Shown here: piece by piece, positions 1 to 9,177 of the stretch
Layout: each line of letters opens with the position of its first letter
Numbering within the stretch: the first letter of the stretch is position 1
Notes under the pieces: model-generated
What the model saw: the letters and a program-made list of their open reading frames with translations, nothing else
Database searches by the model: none
Told to the model about the DNA's origin: nothing
Position numbers and translations under genes: made by a program
Assembly (NCBI GenBank): GCA_965205995.1
Contig: OZ242200.1
Coordinates: 3,038,001-3,102,000 of the forward strand
Direction of reading: 5' to 3'
Source: MPNO01 sp965205995
GTDB lineage: Bacteria; Pseudomonadota; Alphaproteobacteria; MPNO01
Length of the DNA stretch: 64,000 bases

Positions 1-236
1 AGCCGCCCGGGTCCGCGCGGAGCGGCGCGCGGCCGGTCTATTTCGATGAGGCCGGGGGTTTTCTCGATACCCCGACCTATGCACGGGACGCCCTTCTGGC
101 CGGCAACCGCATTGCCGGGCCGGCGCTGGTGGAGGAACACGCGTCCACCACTGTCGTCATGCCGGGCGACGCGCTGGAGGTCGACCGGTTCGGCAATTTG
201 GTGATCGCGGTCGCCGGACGCCCCGGACGTCATTGA
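1..236 (+). CDS. hyuA: Hydantoinase A / oxoprolinase A family protein, C-terminal fragment
   Basis: Only the last 77 codons are present; the gene begins before the window. The visible tail contains RIAGPALVEEHASTTVVMPG followed by VDRFGNLVI, the conserved end of the HyuA/OplA/acetone carboxylase beta family, which holds the ATP-binding half of ATP-dependent hydantoinases and 5-oxoprolinases. It stops at TGA 234-236, 17 bases before the start of the HyuB partner, so the two form a translationally close operon, as is usual for this heterodimeric enzyme. The substrate (hydantoin, N-methylhydantoin, oxoproline or a ketone) cannot be told from sequence. Confidence 0.85.
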   Translation, partial: PPGSARSGARPVYFDEAGGFLDTPTYARDALLAGNRIAGPALVEEHASTTVVMPGDALEVDRFGNLVIAVAGRPGRH

Positions 237-253
237 GAAGAGGGAGCGCACCG

Positions 254-2029
254 ATGGACGAACGGGAAACGCCCCGCGCCAAGCCGCGCGTCGATCCTGT
301 GGTCACCGAGCTGGTGCGCAACGGCGTCATGGCGGTGACCGAGGAGATGAAGACCAACCTGATGCGCACCGCCTACAACGTCATCATCTACGAGGCGCTG
401 GACTTCACCACCGGTCTGTTCACCGCCGACGGCAGGACGGTCTCGATCGGGCTCGGCCTGCCGATGTTCATCCGCGGCATGGCCGAGACGGTAAAGGCGA
501 AACTCGCGCATTTCGGCGACGACATCGAGCCCGGCGACATCCTGGTGACCAACGATTCCTACATTACCGGGAGCCATCTCAACCACGTCACGCTGAGCCT
601 GCCGGTCTTCTTCGAGGACGAGCTCGTCGGCTTCTCGTGCTGCATGGCGCACTGGCTGGATATCGGCGGCGTGCTCGGCGGCATGACCACGGACATCTTC
701 TCCGAGGGGCTGCAGCTTCCGATCCTCAAGCTCCAGAAACGCGGCGTCCTGAACCAGGACATCGTCGAAATCATCAAGATGAACGTGCGCATCGAGGAGC
801 GCGCGATGGGCGACCTCCGCGCCCAGCTCACCGCGGTGCGCACCGGCGAGCGGCGCTTCCTCGAGCTGCTCGGCCGCTACGGCAAGGCGCCCGTCCTCGG
901 CGCGATCGAGGACATCATGGACAAGTCCGAGGCGGCGGCGCGCGCGCGAACCCGAACCATCCCCGACGGCGTCTACGATGCGGAATCGTTCATGGACGAC
1001 GACGGGATCGACATCGGCAAGGACATCCCGATCCGGGTCAAGGTCATCGTGGAAGACGACCGGATGACGGTCGATTTGTCCGATGTCTCCGGCCAGGTGC
1101 GGGGGTTCTACAACTCGGGCATCACCACCGGCTACGCCTGCGCCCAGGTCGCATACAAGTGCCTGGCCTCGCCCACCGACTATCCGATCAACGACGGCAG
1201 CTTCCGCCCCTTGACGGTGATCATTCCGCCCGGCCGGGTGGTGAGCGCAATTCGGCCGGCGCCGATGCGCTGGTGGATGACCTTTCCGATGACGGTGGTC
1301 GACACCGTGTTCAAGGCCCTGGCGCCGGCGATTCCCGACCGGGTGATCGCGGGCCACCACGCCGATCTGATCCTGGCCACCCTGTTCGGCATCTCGCCCA
1401 GGGACCGGCGGCTGGTGATCGCCTCGATCAGCCATGTCGGCGGCGGCTGGGGCGCGAAGATGACCGAGGACGGGATCAACTGCACCATCGCCATGAACGA
1501 CGGCGACACCCATAACGGCCCGGTCGAGATGATGGAGACCAAATACCCGTTCGTCATCGACCGCTATGCGCTGCTGCCCGATTCGGGCGGGCCGGGCAAG
1601 TTCCGCGGCGGGGTCGGGGCGGAACGCGTGGTCCGCCCGCTGATCGACCTCAGGGTGACGACGCATATGGACCGCACCCGCTGCGCTCCCTGGGGGCTGA
1701 TGGGCGGCGGCGAGGGGGCGGCCAACCGGGTCTCGCTCCAGCTCGACGGCGCCCTCAACGACAACCTGCCCAACGCCAAGGTGATCAGCCGCCAGCTCAA
1801 ACCGGGCGATCGGCTCATCGCCCGGGGCGGCGGCGGCGGCGGGTTCGGCCCGGCCTGGGAGCGGCCGGTCGACAAGGTCCGCGAGGACGTCCGTCAGGGC
1901 TATGTCACCGCCGACGCCGCCAGGAACCGCTACGGCGTGGCGCTCGACGCGGAGACCCTTGCGATCGACGAGGAGGAGACCGCGCGGCTGCGCGACCGGT
2001 TCGGCCGGGACATGGCGGGCGGCTTGTAA
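254..2029 (+). CDS. hyuB: Hydantoinase B / oxoprolinase B family protein
   Basis: 591 residues, close to the usual 520-600 of HyuB. It pairs with HyuA to hydrolyse a cyclic amide (or carboxylate a ketone) at the expense of ATP in the cytoplasm. Family signatures are the N-terminal VDPVVTELVRNGVMAVTEEM segment, DILVTNDSYITGSHLNH (about residues 95-112) and the glycine-rich C-terminal GGGGGGFGPAWERP. I chose ATG 254 because GAGGGAG lies just upstream; a TTG at 233 would add seven residues and overlap hyuA. The binding protein and permease that follow (2111-5037) suggest import and breakdown of one compound, but that link is an inference from order only. Confidence 0.9.
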   Translation: MDERETPRAKPRVDPVVTELVRNGVMAVTEEMKTNLMRTAYNVIIYEALDFTTGLFTADGRTVSIGLGLPMFIRGMAETVKAKLAHFGDDIEPGDILVTNDSYITGSHLNHVTLSLPVFFEDELVGFSCCMAHWLDIGGVLGGMTTDIFSEGLQLPILKLQKRGVLNQDIVEIIKMNVRIEERAMGDLRAQLTAVRTGERRFLELLGRYGKAPVLGAIEDIMDKSEAAARARTRTIPDGVYDAESFMDDDGIDIGKDIPIRVKVIVEDDRMTVDLSDVSGQVRGFYNSGITTGYACAQVAYKCLASPTDYPINDGSFRPLTVIIPPGRVVSAIRPAPMRWWMTFPMTVVDTVFKALAPAIPDRVIAGHHADLILATLFGISPRDRRLVIASISHVGGGWGAKMTEDGINCTIAMNDGDTHNGPVEMMETKYPFVIDRYALLPDSGGPGKFRGGVGAERVVRPLIDLRVTTHMDRTRCAPWGLMGGGEGAANRVSLQLDGALNDNLPNAKVISRQLKPGDRLIARGGGGGGFGPAWERPVDKVREDVRQGYVTADAARNRYGVALDAETLAIDEEETARLRDRFGRDMAGGL

Positions 2030-2110
2030 GGGTTTCGAAGCTGCGTCCATACTTCCCCCTGCGCCATCGGGGGTTCAAGGGTGAGCAATAACATCGGGAG
2101 GGAATTGAAA

Positions 2111-3220
2111 ATGCAATTGCGAGACACGAAGCTTTCCCGCATCGCGCTCTTGGGGGCCGCAGCCGGCGCCCTGTCGCTGCTGGTCCCGGCCGCCGCCGGG
2201 GCCATCGAAATGACCCCGGCGCTCAAGAAGATTACCGCCGCGGCGAACGCGGAAGGCGGGATCCGCTTCCATATGGGCACGTCGCCGGTCGGCGGCCCGG
2301 ACGGGATCAAGGCCGCCGAGGCCGGCATCAACAAGATGTTCGGCACCAAGATCAAGCTCTCCTACAGCCCGGGCCCGGCCTATGCCGCGCTGGGCGCCAA
2401 GATCCTCACCGAACACCAGGCCAAACAGCCGGCGTCGTCGGATGTCTACATCGCGACCGCGATCCAGCTCGTACCGCTGCTGCGTCGCGACCTGTTCATC
2501 AAGGTCGACTGAGCGGGTCTCTACCCCGAGCGGATCAAGCCGGTCATGGTCGAGGCCGATGGCCGCGCGGTGCGGCACTACACGTCGCTGCCGGGGGTCA
2601 TCTACAACAAGAAGCTGGCCGCCGACCGGGTCACCAAGACCACGTCGCTCGAAGACTTCCTGAAGCCGGAATGGAAGGGCAAGTTCGTCACCACGCCCTA
2701 TCTTGCCGGGTTCGACGTGCTGATCTCGGAGGACATCTGGGGCGCCAAGCGCACCGAGGACTATGTGCTCAAGATGTCGCAACAGGTCAGCGGATTGCTC
2801 GGCTGCGGCGCGGAGAGCCGGATCGCCTCGGGCGAAATGCCGGTCCACTTGATCGACTGCTCGGGCTCGGCGGCCTTCGAGCCGAAAATGATGAAGGTCA
2901 TCGGGCTCCACGTGCTGAAGGAGACCGCGTTCCACCGCTTCGGCTACGTCGCGATCCCGAAGAACGCGCGCTCGCCCAACGCATCGATCCTGTACGCGCT
3001 GTGGTACGCCTCGCCCGAGGGTCAGGACGCGATGCGCCAATACATGGGCTACGACATGACCGACCTGCCGGGATCGCGCTACGCGAAGGAGATCGCCGGC
3101 TATACCGCCAAGGGTTACAAGTTCCGCGACGTGACCATCGATTGGTGGGGCTCGCAGAAGGGCGTCATCAAACAGCACCGCCGGAACATCAAGCTGCTGC
3201 GCTCCAAGGTGAAGCGCTAG
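2111..3220 (+). pseudogene. ABC transporter solute-binding protein interrupted by in-frame TGA (codon 134)
   Basis: A single reading frame of about 370 codons runs from ATG 2111 (preceded by GGGAGGGAATT) to TAG 3218-3220, but codon 134 (2510-2512) is TGA. Upstream there is a signal peptide (basic start, hydrophobic stretch, AGAIE cleavage-like site near residue 35) and a type-II extracellular binding-protein fold typical of iron/polyamine/thiamine transporters. The frame resumes with AGLYPERIKP and continues as normal protein. The flanking context KVD-x-AGLYPERI suggests an original TGG (Trp), so a one-base nonsense change or a sequence error is likelier than recoding. A two-module permease follows at 3286; no ATPase gene is nearby. 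Confidence 0.75.
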
Positions 3221-3285
3221 GAGACAGGCGCTAGCCGCCCGGGCCTGGAGCGCCCGGGCGGCGCTAGCCCATACGGGGAGCCGCC

Positions 3286-5037
3286 ATGGCCATCCTCGCG
3301 GGGGGTCGGTTCGGGGCCGTCTCCACCAGCGCCCGGCGCGACATCCTGCCGCCGATCATGGTCGGCGCTGCCGTGCTGGCGAGCCTCACGGTCTTCTCGC
3401 TCCTCGTCGTCATCTTCTGGCTCAGCTTCGTCGACGGCTCGCCGGGCGACGACGACCTCACCTACACGCTCTCGTTCTACTCCGAGATCTTCCTGGACCC
3501 GTTCACCTACCGGGTGCTCTTCAACACCGTCCTGTTCTCGACGATCACGCTGGCCGTCGCGCTGACCCTGGCGCTGCCGATGGCGTGGATCGTCGAGCGC
3601 ACGGACTTCCCGGGCAAGCCGATCGTCTTCACCCTGCTGACCATCGCGCTGCTGATCCCCAGCTTCTCGGTCGCGCTCGGCTGGCTGTTCCTGCTCCACC
3701 CCAAGATCGGCATCGTCAACCATCTCGCGATGGCGGCGTTCGGGCTGAGCGAGGCGCCGTTCAACATCGCGACGATCCTCGGCATGGGCATGGTCGAGGG
3801 GCTGAGCCTTACCCCGGTGACGTTCATCATGACCGCCATCGTGTTCCGGACCATGGATCCGGCGATGGAGGAAGCCGCCGGCATGGGCGGCGCCAGCCTT
3901 TTTCAGACCCTTCGCCGGATAACCCTGCCGCTCGCCTGGCCCGGCATCCTCGCGGCCAGCATCTATGTCTACACCATCGGCTTCGCCGCCTTCGACGTGC
4001 CGGCGATCCTCGGCCTGTCGAACCGGATCTTCACCTTTTCGACTTATGTCTACAGCGAGATCAGCCCGGCCGACGGGCTGCCGGAATATGGCGGCGTGGC
4101 CGGGCTCAGTATGATGATGGTGGTTTTCGCCGGTTTCCTGACCTGGTGGTACACCAGGGTGCAGCGCGAGTCCTCGCGCTACGCGGTGATCACCGGCAAG
4201 GGCTACCGGCCGACCCTGGTCAGGCTCGGGCGCTACAAGGCGCCGGCGATCGCGTTTTTCGTGCTGTTCTTCATCGTCAGCCAATTGCTGCCGGTGCTGA
4301 CGCTGCTGTGGGCGGCGGGCCTGCCGTTCATCCAGCCGGTCTCGGCGGAAGCCATCGCCCAGCTTTCGTTCGACCATTTCCGCAACCTGCCCCGGGAGCT
4401 GATCTCCAACGCGCTCGGCAACACGGCCGCGCTGATGGTGCTGGTCCCGACCGTCACCGTGGTCTTCAGCGTGGCGATCTCCTGGGTGGTCGTCCGTTCG
4501 AAGGTCCCGGGCCGCGCGGTGTTCGATTTCTTCGCCTTTCTGCCGCATACGGTGCCGGCCATCGTGTTCAGCGTCGCCGCATGGCTGCTCGCTTTGTTCC
4601 TGCTGAGCGATGTCGTGCCGATCTACGGCACGATCTGGATCCTTGTCCTGGTGTATGTGGTTGCGCGGCTGAGCTACGGCACGCGGATGACCAACAGCGG
4701 CATGATCCAGATCCATCCCGAACTCGAGGAATCGGCGCGGATGAGCGGGGCAAGCACCGCGGGCGTCATGCGCCGGGTGCTGCTGCCGCTGCTGACGCCG
4801 GCGATGATGTATGCGTGGATCTGGATTGCGCTGTTGAGCTACCGCGAGTTGACCCTCCCGGTGGTGTTGGCGACAGGCGACAACCAGCCGCTGTCGATGG
4901 TGGTCTGGAGCTACGTTCTCACCTCGGAATACGGCCAGGCATCGGCCGTGGCCGCGATCATGACAGCGCTCATGGCGCCCATCCTGGTGGTCTACTGGAC
5001 GGTCGCGCGGCGCACCGGGATGGTCCCGACCAGGTGA
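3286..5037 (+). CDS. ABC transporter permease with two fused permease modules (FbpB/ThiP type)
   Basis: 583 residues with about 12 membrane segments in two halves, each ending in an EAA loop (EEAAGMGGASLFQTLRRI near residue 195, EESARMSGASTAGVMRRV near residue 480). The EAA loops dock on the ATPase. This fused arrangement is known from Fe3+, thiamine and 2-aminoethylphosphonate importers. It follows the interrupted binding protein by 65 bases and points the same way, so they were presumably co-transcribed. No ATP-binding subunit is encoded next to it; it must be supplied from elsewhere, or the transporter is decaying along with its binding protein. Substrate unknown. Confidence 0.88.
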   Translation: MAILAGGRFGAVSTSARRDILPPIMVGAAVLASLTVFSLLVVIFWLSFVDGSPGDDDLTYTLSFYSEIFLDPFTYRVLFNTVLFSTITLAVALTLALPMAWIVERTDFPGKPIVFTLLTIALLIPSFSVALGWLFLLHPKIGIVNHLAMAAFGLSEAPFNIATILGMGMVEGLSLTPVTFIMTAIVFRTMDPAMEEAAGMGGASLFQTLRRITLPLAWPGILAASIYVYTIGFAAFDVPAILGLSNRIFTFSTYVYSEISPADGLPEYGGVAGLSMMMVVFAGFLTWWYTRVQRESSRYAVITGKGYRPTLVRLGRYKAPAIAFFVLFFIVSQLLPVLTLLWAAGLPFIQPVSAEAIAQLSFDHFRNLPRELISNALGNTAALMVLVPTVTVVFSVAISWVVVRSKVPGRAVFDFFAFLPHTVPAIVFSVAAWLLALFLLSDVVPIYGTIWILVLVYVVARLSYGTRMTNSGMIQIHPELEESARMSGASTAGVMRRVLLPLLTPAMMYAWIWIALLSYRELTLPVVLATGDNQPLSMVVWSYVLTSEYGQASAVAAIMTALMAPILVVYWTVARRTGMVPTR

Positions 5038-5076
5038 GCTTCATCCGGGCGGGGGAGGTCTCCGCTTTCGACCCCC

Positions 5077-5616
5077 TCAACCCGTCGGACGATAGCCGGC
5101 GAGGGCCTGTTCGAGGATCTCGCGGGCGGGCGGCGACCCGTCGAGCGGACGCAACTTGCGACTCTCGATCTTCCACCCTTCGGGGGTTCGCGTCAGGGTC
5201 CATCGGTTGGCGGAGACCCGGTGGATGCGAAAGCCCGGCGAAGTTCCGTGATTGGGCAGTTCCCGGGCATCGCCGAGCGTGTCCGGGTAGAGGATCTGCA
5301 GATAGGACGTGACAGTCGCCGTATCGCCGTCGAGCGCGATATGCGGCAATCCGGCAAAATGCGCGAGGCCGCCCTGGATCGCGCGCTGGTGCCCGGGCGA
5401 CTGGGTCATCGCGGCGATCGCCTCGTTGCCGGCCGCGCTGTCGAGACCCTCGCCGCGGTCGAAGCTGCCGTCTTCGGTGTAGACGACGCGGGTGTAATAG
5501 TCGGCCCCGGTATCGGCGCTCGGCGGGTGCGACGCGATCAGATTGTAAATCTCGAGCCGGTCTTCGATATCCCGCAATCGCGCGTCCAGCGATTTGCCGT
5601 TCTCGCTTCGGTCCAT
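5077..5616 (-). CDS. SnoaL-like / NTF2-fold protein
   Basis: 179 residues. The N-terminal LDARLRDIEDRLEIYNLIASHP, then an acidic aromatic region (YYTRVVYTEDGSFDRGEG) and a late RTPEGWKIESRKLRPLDG strand, are typical of the SnoaL_4/NTF2-like fold found in small cyclases, isomerases and accessory catabolic proteins. The start is well supported by GGAGGGAAGGAC directly before ATG (5616). It ends 40 bases from the convergent permease gene. The alpha/beta hydrolase upstream (5677-6393) reads the same way with a 60-base gap, so they may be one unit. Reaction unknown. Confidence 0.7.
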   Translation of the reverse strand: MDRSENGKSLDARLRDIEDRLEIYNLIASHPPSADTGADYYTRVVYTEDGSFDRGEGLDSAAGNEAIAAMTQSPGHQRAIQGGLAHFAGLPHIALDGDTATVTSYLQILYPDTLGDARELPNHGTSPGFRIHRVSANRWTLTRTPEGWKIESRKLRPLDGSPPAREILEQALAGYRPTG

Positions 5617-5676
5617 GTCCTTCCCTCCATCGTGATTTCGGTAATCGGCCCCCGCCGGAGCGGGCCTCGGTTGTCC

Positions 5677-6393
5677 TCAGCCGCGATCCTCAAGCGTCCG
5701 GATCAGCAGGTCGCGCAAGCGTTCCGGGGCGGTGACGTGGGGGCTGTGGCTGGCGTCGAGCTCATGACCGGTCCAGCCCGGCGATGTGCGCGCGTGCTCG
5801 GCGAACCGGCGGAACGGATCGCCGGGGACGACGCGCGTGCAGTAGATGTAGCTGCGCGGCTGGGCGATCGCGCCGCCGGTCATCCGCAACGGCGCCTCGA
5901 AGCTCGCGAGCGGGTGCGGCATGCGGCGCCGCCGGATCCATTCGGCATCGGCGTCCGCGGTATCGGCCGGGATCGGGTTGGGCGGCACCAGCCAGCCCTC
6001 GCCCTCGTCCCGCGCCGCCGCCCGCATGGCCTGGCGGGTTTCCCGCGGCGCCAGATCGAGGAGGCTTTGGCCGTCCTCGGGCACGAAGGCATCGAGATAG
6101 ACCAGCCGGGCGACGCGGTCGCGCGCACGGTCCGCGACCGCGGTGGCGACGATACCGCCATAGCTATGGCCGACCAGGACGACATCGCGCAGATCTTCGA
6201 ATTCGAGCACGGCCAGCATGTCGGCGATATGGGTTTCGAGATCGACCGTCCTGGCCGCCAGGTGGCCTCGCTCGCCGATCCCGGTCATGGTCGGCGTCCA
6301 CAACTCATGCCCCGCCGCACGCATCGGCGGGTGCATCTTCCGCCACGCCCAGCCAGCCGACCAGGCGCCGTGGGCTACGACGAAAATTGCCAT
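5677..6393 (-). CDS. Alpha/beta fold hydrolase
   Basis: 238 residues, a typical length for compact esterases of the EstC/salicylate-esterase/hydroxynitrile-lyase group. Visible elements are the oxyanion-hole region VVAHGAWSAGWAW at the N-terminus, the nucleophile elbow GHSYGG (Ser about 77), and a C-terminal ELDASHSPHVTAPERL segment carrying the catalytic His. Cytoplasmic; no signal peptide. It probably forms a short leftward operon with the SnoaL-like gene at 5077. The substrate is not predictable. Confidence 0.82.
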   Translation of the reverse strand: MAIFVVAHGAWSAGWAWRKMHPPMRAAGHELWTPTMTGIGERGHLAARTVDLETHIADMLAVLEFEDLRDVVLVGHSYGGIVATAVADRARDRVARLVYLDAFVPEDGQSLLDLAPRETRQAMRAAARDEGEGWLVPPNPIPADTADADAEWIRRRRMPHPLASFEAPLRMTGGAIAQPRSYIYCTRVVPGDPFRRFAEHARTSPGWTGHELDASHSPHVTAPERLRDLLIRTLEDRG

Positions 6394-6536
6394 GTCCCGA
6401 TCGCTCCTGTCGCGGTTACCCCCGGATCATAGCCCCGTAACACGCGGGTGTGCGCCCCGGCCCGCGCGGCCTTATGATCGCGGCGGGACCAGCTACCAAG
6501 ACGGGTGAAATGACGGCTGCGGACAAGGGGCGAGCG

Positions 6537-7136
6537 ATGCAGGATGAGCACGAGATCGCCGGCTTGCTGATGCGCTGGGGCCACGCGCGGGACTCCGATG
6601 ACTGGGAAACCCTCGCGGCGTGCTTCCACGACGACGCGACGATCGGCATTTCCTGGATATCCGGTTCGGCGCGCGATTTCGTCGAAGGCTCGAAAGCCAT
6701 GGCCGCCAGGCGACGTCCCGGAACCCACGTCAAGCACCTGTTCAGCGGGCCGCTGATCCTGGTGAACGGCGAGCGCGCCTTCAGCCGCTGCCACGCAACG
6801 CTCTTCGCCCGCGCGGTCATCGACGCCCACGAGTTCGATTTCCAGTCGCTCTTCCGGTTCTTCGACCTGCTGGAGAAGCGGAACGGCGTCTGGCGCATTC
6901 TCAGGCGGACCGGCGTCTACGAAAAGGACTGGATGGTCCCGGTCGACCCGCGCGGCGTGCCGGCCGGCTTCTACGACGCCATGGACCTCGCGCCGTTCCC
7001 GCCGGAGACCCGTTTTCTCAGCTTCCGCCAGTCGAAGACCGGCGTCGCCTCGGTCCCCGTGATCGCCGTCTACAGCCCCGAGGAGGAAGCGCTCCGCCGC
7101 CAAAGCCTCGATTGGCTCGGGGCGGGAACCGGCTGA
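6537..7136 (+). CDS. SnoaL-like / NTF2-fold protein
   Basis: About 199 residues from ATG 6537, chosen because AAGGGG lies at good spacing; ATG 6510 and a GTG/ATG further upstream are in frame alternatives. HEIAGLLMRWGHARDSDDWETLAACFHDDATI is the characteristic helix-strand start of SnoaL_4 proteins, followed by an FSRCHATLFARAVI core and a VWRILRRTGVYEKDW strand. Such domains occur as ring-hydroxylating dioxygenase beta-like subunits, dehydratases or isomerases. It stands alone between the divergent hydrolase and the convergent TPP enzyme. No catalytic assignment is possible. Confidence 0.7.
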   Translation: MQDEHEIAGLLMRWGHARDSDDWETLAACFHDDATIGISWISGSARDFVEGSKAMAARRRPGTHVKHLFSGPLILVNGERAFSRCHATLFARAVIDAHEFDFQSLFRFFDLLEKRNGVWRILRRTGVYEKDWMVPVDPRGVPAGFYDAMDLAPFPPETRFLSFRQSKTGVASVPVIAVYSPEEEALRRQSLDWLGAGTG

Positions 7137-7191
7137 GCGCGCCGGCACAAATCGGCCGGGCGCGGCGCCGCCGCCTCGGGCCCGGCTCCGG

Positions 7192-8949
7192 TCAGTCCTC
7201 GCCCTGCAGGCGCTTGAGCCAGATCGACACCAGGGCCGGCTTGCCGTTGCGGATTTGTTGCAGGCCGCGGGCGAGCGCGCCTTCCAGGGCGGCGGGATCG
7301 CGGACCGTCTCGCCATGGGCGCCGGCGGCCTCGGCTTCCTTGGCGAAGTCGATCGGCGGATCGAACCAGCCGCCCTCGAAACCGGCCTGGGCGGCGTAGC
7401 CGTCGGCGCCGTAACTGGCCGCGATGCGCTCGGTCCCGGTGGTGTAGCTGCGGTTGGTGTAGACGATCTGCAGGAATGGCGCATCGTGATGGGCGGCCGC
7501 CCACAACGCCGGGGCCGGCGTCCCGAACATGTAGAAGCCATCGCCGCTGACGGCGATGACGTCGCGCTCGGGCGCGGCGAGCTTGGCGCCCAGCGCCGCA
7601 CCGGTCGCCCAGCCGCCGCTCGACCCCGGATTGGCGAAATAGGAGCCCGGCACGCTGCGGTCGAAATAGTCCCGCGTCCGGTTGGGCGGAAGCGTCTCGT
7701 CGAGCACGATGCAATTGTCGTCGAGCAGCTGCCCGATCCGATAGCTCGCCCAGTACCGGTCTATCGGAGCGGTCTTCGCCTGGGCCTTCGCGGCATCTTC
7801 CGCCGCGGCGATCCAGGCCCGGGACGAAGCCGCGAGCCGTTCCTTGCGCGCCGTGATCCGCTCGCGGTCGCCGTCGCTCAAGCGATCCCGCGCCGCCTCG
7901 GTAATCGCCAGGATCGTCGTCAGAGAATCGGTTGCGAGCCGCAGGTCGGCGGTGAACTCGAAGGTCGGGATTCTGACCTCGATCGGATCGCGCCCGACCG
8001 AGACGACAAAGGCCTCCGGTCCCGGCGCGTTGCGCCCGGGCACCCAGGGCACCACCGCCTCCAGGGCCAGGACCACATCGGCGTCCTTGAGCGTCGCCTG
8101 GGTCTGGAAGCTGGGATGGCGGAAGGGGAAGCTCATATAGCTGCGCTGGACCGAGTCGGCGACGGCGAGGCCCAGAAGCTCGCACAACTCCACCAGAGCC
8201 GGGACCGTCGCCGGATCGCGGCCGGATGCGGACACCACGACGACGGGATGGGAAGCGGCGATCAGCCTGCGGGCGATCTCGTCCGCGTCTTCGCGGGAAG
8301 GCGCGCTGGGGCGTGGAATGCCGAGCTGGTCGGCGCTGGGGAAGCGGGCGCCGTCGACCGGCAGCAGCGTCAGCTCCTTGGGGAAGCTCAGATAGACCGG
8401 GCCGCAGGGTTCGCTCCTGGTGACCTGGACCGCCCGGCTCGCGATCAGCCCGGGGTTGTCCTGATAGGTCAGGCGGTGGTCCCATTTGACGTAGTTGCGC
8501 ACGATCCCGTTCTGGTCGAAGGTCTCCTGCATCCACAGATGCCCGCCTTCGTCGCGGCCGCCCTTCATGGTCCCGGCATAGGCCGTCGGCGGAAAGCCGG
8601 CGGTGATGACCACCGGAAGACCGCTGCGGGCCGCGGTGTGGACCGCGCCGCCATAGTGCATCGTGCCGCAATCGACATGGGCCGCGGTGACGGCGGGCCG
8701 GCCGCTGACCGCGGCGAAGCCGAGCGCCGCGTTGAGGCTGGCGTGCTCGTGCGGCACGGTGATCAGCCGGATCGGGTTGTTGTGCCCCCGGGCGCGCGCC
8801 TTCGCCGTCGCCTCCTGGAAGAAGCCGATCTCCGATCCGGAGGTAAAGAACAGGTGATCGACCCCACCGGCGGCCAACCCCGCGACGAGGGCGTCGCCCA
8901 CGTCCTCGGCCTGCACCTCGGTCCAACCCGTCGCCTTGCCGCCGTCCAT
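7192..8949 (-). CDS. Thiamine-pyrophosphate-dependent enzyme, acetolactate-synthase large-subunit family
   Basis: 585 residues. The three-domain layout of the family is clear: an N-terminal pyrimidine-binding domain with the catalytic-type Glu in TVPHEHASLNAALGF, a central domain, and a C-terminal pyrophosphate-binding domain with GDGFYMFGTPAPALWAA (the GDG...N motif that holds Mg and TPP). ATG 8949 is preceded by GGGAGACGGGCT. Relatives split or ligate 2-oxo acids (acetolactate synthase, benzoylformate decarboxylase, oxalyl-CoA decarboxylase). It is unlikely to be the biosynthetic ilvB, because no ilvN small subunit follows. It is a single leftward gene, convergent with the SnoaL-like gene. 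Confidence 0.85.
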   Translation of the reverse strand: MDGGKATGWTEVQAEDVGDALVAGLAAGGVDHLFFTSGSEIGFFQEATAKARARGHNNPIRLITVPHEHASLNAALGFAAVSGRPAVTAAHVDCGTMHYGGAVHTAARSGLPVVITAGFPPTAYAGTMKGGRDEGGHLWMQETFDQNGIVRNYVKWDHRLTYQDNPGLIASRAVQVTRSEPCGPVYLSFPKELTLLPVDGARFPSADQLGIPRPSAPSREDADEIARRLIAASHPVVVVSASGRDPATVPALVELCELLGLAVADSVQRSYMSFPFRHPSFQTQATLKDADVVLALEAVVPWVPGRNAPGPEAFVVSVGRDPIEVRIPTFEFTADLRLATDSLTTILAITEAARDRLSDGDRERITARKERLAASSRAWIAAAEDAAKAQAKTAPIDRYWASYRIGQLLDDNCIVLDETLPPNRTRDYFDRSVPGSYFANPGSSGGWATGAALGAKLAAPERDVIAVSGDGFYMFGTPAPALWAAAHHDAPFLQIVYTNRSYTTGTERIAASYGADGYAAQAGFEGGWFDPPIDFAKEAEAAGAHGETVRDPAALEGALARGLQQIRNGKPALVSIWLKRLQGED

Positions 8950-9177
8950 AGCCCGTCTCCCATCCCGGTTCAGATGCGCGGCGCGCATCATGCCGCAATC
9001 GCCGTGCCAGGCAAAACGGCGCCAACCGATTCCAGCCGCGATTGTCGGTCGCCGCGCCTGCGGGCCGAATCGGCCGCTTGAAACTGTCCGCCCCAGGGGG
9101 CTCACTGCAGCGTCACGCCACCCGTCATCCGATAGCAAGGTTCCGAACGCCCGACCCTCGGAGTTCCATCGCTCCGC

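Noticed and set aside
230..2050. Long antisense open frame opposite hyuB, and similar long frames opposite nrdA, boxB, groEL and others
   Set aside because: Composition is rich in Arg, Ala, Asp and His with no domain pattern; they are by-products of high GC third positions on the opposite strand.
2510..2512. Selenocysteine at codon 134 of the solute-binding protein
   Set aside because: The family has no redox Cys there, the context suggests Trp, and only a weak four-pair hairpin follows.
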